Shown piece by piece: positions 15,300 through 25,588 of a DNA stretch of 64,000 bases. The DNA is taken from the NCBI GenBank assembly GCA_014058105.1, contig JACGCM010002082.1:1302001-1366000 (forward strand), read 5' to 3'. The notes under the pieces are model-generated. The model did not search any database, was not told the DNA's origin, and saw nothing but the letters and a program-made list of their open reading frames with translations. Made by a program: the position numbers and the translations under genes. This DNA comes from Kingdonia uniflora. Lineage: Eukaryota > Streptophyta > Magnoliopsida > Ranunculales > Circaeasteraceae. The stretch's first letter is position 1, and each line of letters begins with the position of its first letter.

Positions 15300-15569
15300 C
15301 GAGGTATAGTTTTGGGTCACTACTATGGGCATACTCATTGTTTTAGCAGATCTTCATTCCTGTTTATTTGTATCATTGCCAGACTTGAATGCTCATACTC
15401 TAAATTGAGTAAAACTTCTAGATATCCCTTTTATGTTAATTACTAGTGAAGTCCCCATGTTTTTGTAACATGACGTGTATTTCTTGTGATTTTCACAGAT
15501 TTCATATGCCATTATATTGAGGTGCCATTATTTGGGGCATCTTCACCTAACATCACTTAGTGTATAAAC
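15300..15569 (-). pseudogene. Broken copy of GS2 exon 1 and start of the leader intron (part 1)
   Basis: This stretch aligns base for base with 6970-7218 of the functional GS2 gene. It covers most of exon 1 (transit-peptide region and the sequence behind it), the initiator ATG context (CATCTTCACCTAA on the plus strand), and the first bases of the leader intron. In the copy, indels put the frame out directly after the ATG and an early stop follows. The alignment stops exactly where the Copia element begins and resumes at 20526 on its far side, so the copy existed before that insertion. Exons 2-13 are not visible downstream on the minus strand. Confidence 0.85.
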
Positions 15570-16251
15570 TGTTGGGTATGAACTCGAATAGAAGGATTGT
15601 CGAAGTTGGTGCTATAATATGAACTCTAATCGTGTCAGAGGAAGTTCATCGGAGCTCGTGAGACGAGCAAAGATCGAAGACAGTTTGAAAAAGGGTTTTT
15701 TCAAAGTCCTGCTCAAATAGACCTTTGTCTGTTCGAATAGAAGGAGACAGTTAGAAGTGTATTCGAATAGAAAATGTCTGTTCGAATAGACTTCTGTCTG
15801 TTCGAACAGAAGCGTTTAGAACATACCTTATTCGAATAGATCCAGAGTCTATTTGAATAGACTTCATTAAGTTAGTTTTAGAAGGTGTTTTTTGGGGACG
15901 TTGGTCTGTCTCGTGATCCGTACTTTGAGCCTATTCTTATGTAATGACTTCCCATGTTTATAAGGGAGTCTAGGGTTAGTTGTTAATTTATCTTTTTGGT
16001 AAGTTTAACATTAGAAAGGCTAGGGTTTGAAGAGACTCCATTAAAGCTTGAGAAGCTTGGAGAGATCGTTGTAACCTTTGATCTTTGATTAGTGAATTGT
16101 TCTCGGAGAATGGTTTTTCATTCGCAAGGGTTTTCCACTTCCCTCCTCCGGGTAAATTATCGTGTTCTTACTTTCGTATAATTTTTTATTGGCGTTTCCG
16201 TTTATCGTTCTTGGAGTGAGGGATTGGGATTAGTTACCCGAATTCCTAACA
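15570..16251 (+). repeat. 5' LTR of the Copia element, with palindrome cluster
   Basis: It is 682 bp. Its first third contains about seven copies of a near-palindromic 14-mer of the form TCTRTTCGAATAGA between 15710 and 15862. Confidence 0.88.
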
Positions 16252-16253
16252 AC

Positions 16254-16265
16254 TGGTATCAGAGC
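16254..16265 (+). other. Primer-binding site, initiator-Met tRNA
   Basis: TGGTATCAGAGC lies 2 bp after the 5' LTR and matches the 3' end complement of plant initiator tRNA-Met, as in most Copia elements. Confidence 0.85.
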
Positions 16266-16283
16266 GTCATGTTAGGGCTTGTA

Positions 16284-19200
16284 TGTTTAGAGCGATGGCC
16301 GATATGGAAAAATTAGAAATTGATGAATTCAATTGATTGAACTTTTGGATTTCGAAGATGCAAGTAGAAGATTTTCTATATGCGGGGGATTGATATTTTC
16401 TTCTAGGAGGGATTTTGATGAAGCCGGCTGATATGGATCGTTTGGAGTGGGGGCTTTTAGATCAAGATGTTCTTGGTAAAGTTCGTTCAACACTCAAGTT
16501 CTATTTCTTCCAAGTTGCCTAAAGTGAATACCGTGTCAGAGATGATGAACAAACTATCAAAGATGTTTGAATCAACTTCGAGTGATTTAAATTCTCAGAA
16601 GTGTGTTACGAGTGATTCAAATTCTCGTAAGTGGGTTACTTTCAGTGACGTGGTTAAAGTCTTTGGTGATGATTCTGCGTAATACCTCTTGGAGCTTTGT
16701 TGTTAACATCAGGTAATTACTCGGATGTTGAAGTTAGTGGAAAGAGAGCTTCACATATTGAGAATAGAAGCAAAAGGCGCATTAAAGCATGTAATTGCAA
16801 TCAACAAGATGATTTGGTTGATATGACTTGTGATGTTTGGGATAAACTATGTAATGTGATTCATGGTACTTGGGATAAGTCATGGTAGTTGTATTATGGT
16901 GTTTGTAAAAGGTCGAGGTTAGACTTGGTTGCTCTATTGGAAATTATGTTGGGTAAAAGCGAATTGTCTAGCTATGTTGAGTACTATCACATAGTAGATA
17001 ATGAAGATGTTCGGATTTCATTAACGAATGATAATTTGTTAAGTTTAGATATGGTGCAATATGTATCTAGTATGGCTAGAAATATGTTTTCAAGCCAACT
17101 ATCGGACTTGGGTCTTTTGGCTACCTTCGGCGATGATACTTTTGAGATCTTGAAGGAGGCCATTGCTTTAGCTTGGGACATAAGACAAGATGCGTACTTA
17201 GGGACGTGTAACGCTAATGATGAGATTATTGGTGTTGTTACTTCGATGGTAGACTTTAGAGCATGGCATGAGAAACTTGGTCACGTAAGCATTTAGATGA
17301 AAACATTGTTCTCGAGGAGAATAGTTGACAAGTTAAAATCGATAGATTTGTTCTTTTGTGAAGATGTTGTCTTGTTAAAGCAATAAAAAAGTTGGGTTTC
17401 CTAGAAAGAGAAGAAAATTGAATATGGGATCGAACCACTTATACGATGATGTATGGGAACCGACTAGAGTTAGTTCCAACAGGAGATTTCATGGTTTTGT
17501 TACTTTCATTGGTGATTCCACGCGAGATCTTGGTGTACATTTCTTGATGAATGAAGTGGATTGGTTTGATGTCTTCGCTAGATGGAAAGTTTGGGTTGAG
17601 ATTGAGACGGGTTCAATGTTGAAGCGTCTTGGGTCTAACGGTGATAGTAATCAATTTTTTTGTGACGAATTTGTTATAGATAAAACATCTATTGGGATTG
17701 AAAGGCTTGAGAAGATCCCAATAATACCACGAGAGTTTGGTATGGCTGAAAGTGTAGTCCGTGAGATTACTAAAATATTACAATGTATGAAATGTTTCAT
17801 CGAGTTGTCAAAGCAGTTTTGGGCGGATTAGGTAGTTTCGGCGGTTGATATAGAGTCTTGGTATGCATTGGATCTTGGACTATTAGAAAAGATCACTTGG
17901 ACAAAAAAGAGGTAATAATTTATACTTCCTTTATCTATTCTAGTAGTAGATCATTACTAGATTATATGTCTAGTTTGTGCATGTTCATTGGATATGTTTG
18001 TGATGATTTTGGTGACCGATCTTGTGATGCGAAGAATTGGAAAATTATCCAACTTCTTGATGTGATATTCAATGATGATGTTTTTTGCGAAGACATGGAT
18101 AAGCGGACCTGAAAAGTAGATTTATCGGGGTCATGTGAGTATGTAAAAATCTCTGCAGGGATAGTGTTGGAACCATTGGTTAAAAATGTCTAACGAGAAC
18201 CGTATACTCCTCCGATTGTAATGAAAAGAACCAAGGTTTCGAGACCTGCGGCCCGTTATCATTTCTCTCGACATTGTTTGTGGTTAGCCAGTATTGGTGA
18301 TGACTACAAGGTGGCTTTACAAGGTAAGGTCATGGGCAAGTGGGAGCTTGTCATGGATGATGATGAGATGGGATCTCAATCGTCATATCGGGTATATGAT
18401 GTAATCATATTACTGATGGTAAAACTCTTTACTACACATGTTGATTTACAAGTTAAACGAGAACAAGTTTGTTAAAGCGGTTCAAGGTAAAACTTATAGT
18501 AAAGTGCTTTCAAGAAGAAACAGATGGTTATGTCAAGATGTTTTGGTTCACCGGTTGTGAAGCTAATTGTTTTGTGGCGGCTTTTTTTTTTGGATTGAGT
18601 GATTCTTGATACAGAATAAAAATTCTTCATGATTGATGTTATTGAAGATGGGTATATGTAAGCTGGCTACATGGATACATAGTTACTGGGTGAAGTTGCA
18701 TTGTGGAGGCTCATGCACGAGAGTTCATATGCTTGTTTGAGATATACATTGAAACGATGGGGCTCAATGTTGGATATGTTTATATCATTGGTGAATATTT
18801 TTTTTTGAAATACCACAGAGACCATTGTTGATGTTTTGAGTTTTTTAAGAACTAATGGATCATCCGTTCTTAGAGTATGGTTGATATGCTAGTTGCGTTT
18901 GCAAGTTCTAGCATGGATGAGATTGAAGAGTCGTGGGAACGATTATCTCAATAAAGGGTTGGACCGATGGATTGGTTAATCCTTATGCATATGGAATAGT
19001 ACAACAGGAAGAACGTGAAGTAGAAGTTGTTATTGGCATAGTACATTGAGACCGATTAGAGTATTATTTGGTAACGCACCTTTGTCGTTACTTTGGGATT
19101 GAGACACGTGTTTGTTTGGCTATGGAATGCGATATGAGTGTAGATCGAGATATGATAAACTCATTGATAATTTGTTTGCTAATGTATGTCATTGTTTACA

Positions 19201-19766
19201 TGAGACCAGAGTTTTCTCATGAAGTGGGAGCTGTGAGATGTTGATAATGAATATTATGTATTCGAAGAAGACTCAGTTGTAGCTCATAGCTATAGAGTGT
19301 TTCTTGTTCAGCTTGCAGGGTTATGTTTACTTATGATGGTGAAGTACGTTAATGACATGGAAATGACTACAGTTTCGTGGTGTTATACTGAAGCTACTTG
19401 GGTATCGAGATGACAATGGTTAATTGCATCATTGATTGCAAAGACATGAGTACAGTGCGGCTTTGGAAGTTTGCAAGGGGATGTTCTTGAATTTTTTGTT
19501 AAAAAATGTTCAAAATATTACTACATGGTTTTGTGTGGTATAATTGCTTTGACGTGAAGAGTTTAGTTAAACATAGTTACAAATGTGGTTGCTTTGAAGA
19601 TAGGTGAAGTTACAGGAACCCCACATTTCAAATTTCAAGTGGGAGATTTGTTGAAGATTGTGAAATTTCACTAGTGGGTCTTCATGGTGTTGAAGGTCTA
19701 GGTAGTGCAAAACATTCATTTGGAGATCTGAAGATGGGTTACGGGATTTAATTTTAAGTGGGAGAT
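16284..19766 (+). pseudogene. Decayed Copia gag-pol
   Basis: Reading frames are short and shifted. The start of gag may be at 16295 (MADMEKLEIDEFN). The Gag-pre-integrase domain is visible at 17245-17296 as RAWHEKLGHVSI. The integrase core begins about 17455 with WEPTRVSSNRRFHGFVTFI, followed by DSTRDLGVHFLMNEVDWFDV. I could not find an intact reverse transcriptase or RNase H; the 18100-19700 part gives only fragments. Multiple stops in every frame show that it makes no polyprotein. Confidence 0.75.
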
Positions 19767-20520
19767 TGTTGGGTATGAACTCAAATTGAAGAATTGTCAA
19801 AGTTGGTGTTATGATATGAACTCGAATCGTGTTAGAAGAAGTTCATCGGAGCTCGTAGGACGAGCAAAGATCGAAGATAGTTTGAAAAGGGGTTTTTTCA
19901 AAGTCCTGTTCAAATAGACCTTTGTCTGTTCGAATAGAAGGAGACAGTTAGAAGTGTATTCAAATAGAAGTTTTGTCTGTTCGAATAAAAGGAGACAGTT
20001 AATTGTTTATTCAAATAAAGGTCATGTCTATTCGAATAGAAGATGTCTGTTCGAATAAACTTTTATCTGTTCGAACAGAAATGTTCAGAACACATCTTAT
20101 TCGAATAGATCCAGAGTCTATTCGTATTGACTTTGTTAAGTCAGTTTTAGAAGGTGTTTTTTGGTGACGTTGGTCTGTCTCGTGATCCGTACTTCGAGCC
20201 TATTCTTATATAATGACTTCCCATGTTTATAAGGGAGTTTAGGGTTAGTTCTTAATCTATCTTTTTGGTAAGTTTAACCTTAGAGAGGCTAGGGTTTGAA
20301 GAGACTCCATTAAAGCTTGAGAAGCTTGGAGAGATTGTTGTAACGTTTGATCTTTGATTAGTGAATTGTTCTCGGGGAGTGCTTTTTCATTCGCAAGGGT
20401 TTTTTACTTCCCTCCTCCGAGTAAATTATTGTGTTCTTTCTTTCGTATAATTTCTTATTGGCGTTTCCATTTATCGTTCTTGGGGTGAGGGATTGGGATT
20501 AGCTACCCAAATTTCTAACA
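19767..20520 (+). repeat. 3' LTR of the Copia element, expanded palindrome cluster
   Basis: It is 754 bp, 72 bp longer than its partner. The difference lies within the palindrome cluster (about ten units at 19910-20130), including one perfect 14-bp palindrome TCTATTCGAATAGA at 20027-20040. Confidence 0.88.
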
Positions 20521-20525
20521 TAAAC

Positions 20526-20617
20526 GAATACTTAGAATGTTATCTCTTGGTTTGGTGGCTTCCTCCAAAGTTGCAAGGTAACTACATCTAAACCTGACTG
20601 AAGCATTCCTGCAATTT
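20526..20617 (-). pseudogene. GS2 leader-intron copy (part 2)
   Basis: This continues the GS2 pseudocopy after the Copia element. The stretch with CTTCCTCCAAAGTTGCAAGG and CATCTAAACCTGACTGAAG matches 7225-7305 of the functional locus. It ends near 20620, shortly before a nest of inverted-repeat elements, and resumes at 25190. Confidence 0.82.
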
Positions 20618-20685
20618 CAAAATGTTTTTTCTTGCATCAAAAATGTTAAAAAATAGTATTAGAGCATCCACAGTAGACTTCCTAA

Positions 20686-23600
20686 GAGTATCTACAGCAG
20701 CTAGATACACCCTAGCGTGGCGGGTGGATTATCAAATCCGCCCTCTTTTCCACCCAAAATGTCTCTCAGCAGCTAGGTGAATCGGTGACGTGGCGATGAA
20801 AAATCCACCCCTCTACCCTCAAGGTAGATTTTTGGTGAATTCATGCCGCGCCCTTCTGAACCGCACATAGTTAACAGGCTTGTAAGATTAAAATACGTGC
20901 CAACAATCCAGTGGCTTCTATTGTGCGCAGTTCTGAAGTGCGCGTATACACAACAGCCAAGATTAAACCACGTGAATGGCTGAGATGCTTATATATTCAA
21001 GCAACTAGTTTTGTCGCGCGGTGTTGGGCATTTAGGCGAACATACCTTAGATCTTGGGAAGTGTTAGGCATTTGCCACGGAGTGTGTATTCCAAATTGAG
21101 GAGAAAAGACGTTTCCTTGTTGGTTTGTATTGGAGGATTGAGAGTGGTTTTGAGAATTAGATTGGGAGCTTAAGGAAGACATAATGGTTATGTTTGTAAG
21201 GTAAAGAGGGAGGAAAGTGTAGAAGATTAGAAGGGAGGAGAGTGTAGGAGATGAATGACATTTATAGTTGAAAGGAACTTGCCGTTAATATGGCCGTTAA
21301 CAAGTGTCCAAAAAAAAACTAGCCGTTAATATGGCCATTGAGTAACTTGGACACAAGTTTCTTAAGAAAAAATCTTTAAAAAAAAAGATTAAACAAGATT
21401 AATACTCAAGATATTTTAAACAAAACTTAGTTTAAACAAAACATAGGTTAACCAATATTAATACACAACATAGTTTAAACAAAACATAAGTAATAGGTCT
21501 AAATATAACATAGCCTAACTGGGATGAGCTCACTTCATTTGGCGGGTACGTCTGCTACGTGCAAGACTCTCGTCATAGGTACATTGCACAATCAGCTCTG
21601 TCTGGTAGGAAATTAACATCTCAGCTAGTCTCTCGGACGTCTATCGGATAATCTTATCCCTCCGCCGAAGCTGTTCCTCTGACTCGGCTGTGCAGTCAGC
21701 GTATTGCCTCGAGTCTTCATATGCCGTATGCCGCATTCCTTGGTTTTAATGCCACAACTCATCCGTACTATACGTAGGTGGACATGGGTATGGTACTTGC
21801 ATCATCGGGATCGGTATCCGTCTACGTTGATCGCTTGTTCCCGCCATATCCATGAACCATCCCATATCATGTAGAACGTCGGTCTCCTAAACATCATAGT
21901 CTTGCACATGTGAAGACGTAGCTAAACTCGACGTATGTGGCAAGTGTACATCGGGCCTCACTAGATCATGCCCGACGATCCAAATATTTCCTGCACTCTT
22001 TACTAAACTGTAACCGATCTTGGGATTTAGATGAACGGCACGCCAATATGTCATGTAATCTACGTCTAAAACAAGATAATCGTGACCATCGAAAAAGTAC
22101 ATCTTTCAGACCCTGATATAACTCTCGATTATACCTTGGGAATTCCTTAATCTCTTGTAGAGGGGCATAGGGCGCACTATCATTCCCGATCATCTGATGC
22201 ATACACCGGTCTCCTAAATACCAAAGCGTACTGTGGCCATATGGAACTGACACCAATGTAACCCTCTGGAAGCTTAACGCTGAAGTAACTCTTACCTCTG
22301 GACAGATTAATTGCCTAGACCTGTGCCATGGTTGCCAATTTATGTTAGTCCTGTCCTTCTATTCTATTATATCTCTGATCACAACAAAAGAGTGATGGAT
22401 TTTAGATCCCATACTAGCCCTTTCATCTCTTCACACACCCATACGGGAATATATATATGGTTAAAGTTCTGTACCTTAACTAGATACATTCTAACCCGAC
22501 AGTACTCGAAGAACCAAAACTCCAACATCGCATAGAATCCGGCGATCGATTTCTTCACATTCCCGTCCCTCAGAACTGAGACTTCATCAAGCCTCCAATA
22601 CAAAGCTGCCATAATCGGCGTACCCCAGTCAAAAGGCGACGCACCAATAATATTGTGATCTGTCAAGGCTGTAAGATAACCCTCCCGAAAAGATGTGCTA
22701 CCATTTGAGAAGAAGAGATTACCCATTATATAGGCAATAAATGCCCTCACATACACGATATTCATTTGTGGGTCGTAATTGTGGAGATATAGATTCAAAT
22801 GCTCTTTCCACTTTTTTAAATGGGTGAGAGTGATGTTACCGTACCTGATGTTAGTGATTGTGATTACTGGGAACATCTTATCCGCTTCCTCTAACTTGGA
22901 GTACATCTCATAGTACGAGAGTTTGCGACCCCTCCCAAAAGATATGCCCATTAGCATGACGAAGTCTAACGGTGTGAAACCCAGTTCCCTAATAGGGAAG
23001 TGAAATGTATGGGTGAAAGGCCACCACCGTTCTATAAGATCATGAATGAGACGGTTATCCGAGTTTCCTGCCTTAATCGAGCAAACTTCCTCAAAACCCA
23101 TATCGTCGACCAACTTCTTCAACGTCGGGTACACGGCAATCCATTGGTACCACTTCAGTACCTTATCCAATGATCCCCTGCACTATAATTCATCTTGGTT
23201 ATGATAAAAAAAATACATTAAAATGTTAGACTTTCATTCGGGCATTTCATTGAATACATTGCAATATACAATAATAACACTTAAAATTTACACAAAACTT
23301 ACCGACATTTCCTCTGATCCAACAGAAATATGGACCCAGCCGTCCGGGAGGATATCTACTCGGTTCAACTCTTCGAGCGTTAGGGAGAGATCGTTGTCCG
23401 ACGTCAATTGTAACGGCCAAATATTTGTTACTTCGGCGTTCCCCCTTCGTTTTACTTTTACGTTTACGTTGCATTTGGTTTTGGAAAAACTTATGAACGG
23501 TCGCAAACTTGACGAACCCGACATTTTTAAGTGATTAACGGAGGAAATGGGTTGGGTTGGGAAACTTGTAGAGTAAGGGTCTGGTATGGTAAAACTTATT

Positions 23601-23968
23601 ATACTTGATATGCTAATAAAGGCCTAAGAAATTATACTTGGGAAACCCAAAACATGTTTAAGCCTAAAGCTTACAGCGTTATGCCGCGCAGTTCAGAACT
23701 GCGCGGCTAATTATTTTAAAAAAATATATGACGTGTCATTTCCTTATTGGCTAGTCTTACCGCGCGGTTTAGAAGTGTGCTAGAGAGATAGACGGTTTAG
23801 ATTAAGAGACGTGGCTGGATCCCAAGCGTTGGTTCTCCCGTGCCGTTCTGAAGTGTGTGAATCAAATTCACCCTATTTTTTTGTCTGAACTGCTGTGGGT
23901 GGATTTGGGGTGGATTGGATTTATCCTGGTTTTGGGCAAATCCACCCACCCAACTGCTGTGGATGTGC
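20686..23968 (-). mobile_element. TAA-flanked inverted-repeat element carrying a plant-mobile-domain gene
   Basis: The left end GAGTATCTACAGCAG and the inverse of the right end, GCACATCCACAGCAG, match at 11 of 15 positions. TAA is present on both outer sides (20683-20685 and 23969-23971). Just inside both ends lie GGGTGGATT/AAATCC stretches that also pair. TIRs of the form GAGCATCYRC with a TWA target are known from PIF/Harbinger and Tourist-type elements. The 3.3-kb interior has no DDE transposase that I can recognise; its only clear gene is the PMD gene. It lies inside another element whose left end is at 20662. Confidence 0.65.
21530..23524 (-). CDS. Plant mobile domain (PMD, aminotransferase-like) protein in a transposon
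   Basis: Exon 1 (23524-23304) encodes MSGSSSLRPF and ends EEMS before GTAAGT. Exon 2 (about 23177-22475) encodes the PMD core: AGNSDNRLIHDLIERWWPFT, LGFTPLDFVMLMGISFGRG and FDWGTPIMAALYWRLDEVS, without a stop for over 230 codons. A third exon from about 22320 continues with YGHSTLWYLGDRCMHQMIG, then a frame change near 22100 before SAGNIWIVGHDLVRPDV and a C-terminal Arg/Glu-rich tail. PMD proteins such as Arabidopsis MAIN and MAIL1 act in the nucleus in silencing and genome stability, and the same domain is widespread in transposons. By my reading, frame is not kept at either junction, so it is either decayed or differently spliced. It is far better preserved than the other transposon genes here. 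Confidence 0.7.
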
Positions 23969-24214
23969 TAAGCTTATTTTAGGGGGCAAAAAGTATTAAA
24001 ATGACTTTTATAGACGCCCTATCCCTATTTTTTCCTTTCTATCTCCTCAAGAATGGGGAGTCTAGATAAAGATTTGGTTAGCCAGGAAAAATACTTTTGA
24101 TGTGGAAAGGAAAGAAAAGTGTTACAAGATTTAATTTTTACCTTTTATCGCTAATTTATAGTGGTTTTAGGTAGTTAATTTTTGATGTGGCTCATTTTTT
24201 TGGGGAGTCTGTTA

Positions 24215-25143
24215 GAACATCCACTCCAGCCTCCCTTGAAATATAAGGAGTGGTGGCGATGTATAATCCCTATTTGTATTTTTACCCCAACAAACTTTCT
24301 TTTTTAAGGAGCCAAGTAACCTTTTATCTTTAAACTCTAGAAAAGTAGGAGAACCATTTTCCATGTAAATAAAGTTGCTTAGGTGGCTTCCTAAAACTTC
24401 CCTCCCACTCCCTATTGTTGAGGAGAGAAAGTGCAAAAATAGGGGGGATACAAATTTAAAGAAGTCTTTAAAAGTCATTTATTACTTCTTTACCTCCATA
24501 AGAGCATCCACAATAGTCTCCTTTAGATAGGGAGTGATTTTGAGGAGTTTGAGGGAAAATCAATTCTTACCAAACAGATTACCTATTTTAAGGAACCACA
24601 TCATAGAAATAACTTAGACGTATCCCACGTTCTCACCCATGATAGGCTTTTCTTATTTAATTTTGAGGGTCCTACACTTTCCACCTAATAAAATTGTCAA
24701 ATGTGGCTACTCAATTTTTTTTTCTCAACTCAATGTTGAGGAGAGAGAGTATTGAAACCCAAAATAATTACCTTCCTCGGGAGGCTGAAAACTTGGTTTT
24801 TAGCACTTTCTCTTCTATATTTTAGCTATAAAGACACTACACTAGATGCTCTAAGAACATCTCCTAAAGTGCCTCCATACCTTGGAATCCAAGGTGCCAC
24901 ATAAGATTTTTGACCTCTAACAGTGCCTCACTGACTTGGATTTGAGTTTCAAAATGCATGGTTGAGCCTTGGAATCCAAGACTTAACCATATTTTTTTAT
25001 GTCGCAATTGGGCGCTCAATTGTTTGTTTTTTTTTTACAAAAATTCAAATCGGGCACCCAAGTCTTAGGCACCGTATGAAATTTTTTTGGGTTAACACTC
25101 CTCAAAAGTACTCTCTATTATAGAGAGGCTGATGTGGATGCTC
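24215..25143. mobile_element. MITE with GAACATCCAC/GAGCATCCAC inverted ends, itself interrupted
   Basis: The left end GAACATCCACTCCAGCCTCC matches the inverse of the right end GAGCATCCACATCAGCCTCT. TTA flanks both sides (24212-24214 and 25144-25146). It contains no coding sequence. A second MITE (24502-24851) and what looks like the left end of a third (from 24855, GAACATCTCC) lie inside it. Right of 25146 the DNA soon returns to the GS2 pseudocopy. Confidence 0.6.
24502..24851. mobile_element. Nested 350-bp MITE with TAA target duplication
   Basis: It begins GAGCATCCACAATAGTC and ends with CTAGATGCTC, the inverse of GAGCATCTAG. TAA flanks it at 24499-24501 and 24852-24854. It is non-coding. 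Confidence 0.6.
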
Positions 25144-25189
25144 TTAAGTCTGATGCAACTCTCCCAAAATACAAACATTTAAATATAGT

Positions 25190-25432
25190 GTGCTTTAAAG
25201 AAACATTTTCAGTATTGTTAGCTCAAAAACTACAATTCATCACGAAATTTGTTGCCTTTGCTTCTGATTCTACACTTAGTTTTGGTGATGCTTAGCAAAA
25301 AACCTAGCTTTTTCTTTCTGGAATATCTAGTGTACTTGATGCTTAAGGTGTTGAAAATTAAAAATGGTAGTATTCATCATGTAATGTATTTTTCTTCTCC
25401 AAAATGCTCAATTCACATATACATTAATATAA
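25190..25432 (-). pseudogene. GS2 leader-intron copy (part 3)
   Basis: Alignment with the functional GS2 leader intron (about 7365-7565) resumes here: the TTAGCTC-AAACTACA stretch, GTTGCCT-TTCTTC, the TAGCTTTT region, and CATATAATGTATT-TTCT followed by AAAATGC-C-ATTCA. Divergence is high but order and spacing are kept. Beyond about 25432 the similarity ends, where another transposon-like sequence (GGGATGTCAATGGGG) starts. Confidence 0.75.
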
Positions 25433-25588
25433 CACATCGTTACTGAGTAGATATAGGGATGTCAATGGGGTGGACTCGGGGCGGGGGAGCTCAAACCACC
25501 CTATCCCCGCCTAAGTTCCTCTTTCCCAAACCTTCCCCAAAATCTGTTTAATTTAAATAGGGATCCCCAGATCCACCCCGCATTATAA

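Larger units (their letters stand above)
15570..20520 (+). mobile_element. Decayed Ty1/Copia LTR retrotransposon
   Basis: LTRs at 15570-16251 and 19767-20520 begin TGTTGGG and end CTAACA. The target duplication TAAAC is perfect at 15565-15569 and 20521-20525. A canonical Met-tRNA primer site (TGGTATCAGAGC) is at 16254-16265 and a purine tract (AAGTGGGAGA) lies directly before the right LTR. The 3.5-kb interior is shorter than a full Copia and riddled with stops. The integrase pre-domain and part of the integrase core are readable, while the reverse transcriptase is not. It sits inside the GS2 pseudocopy. Confidence 0.9.
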
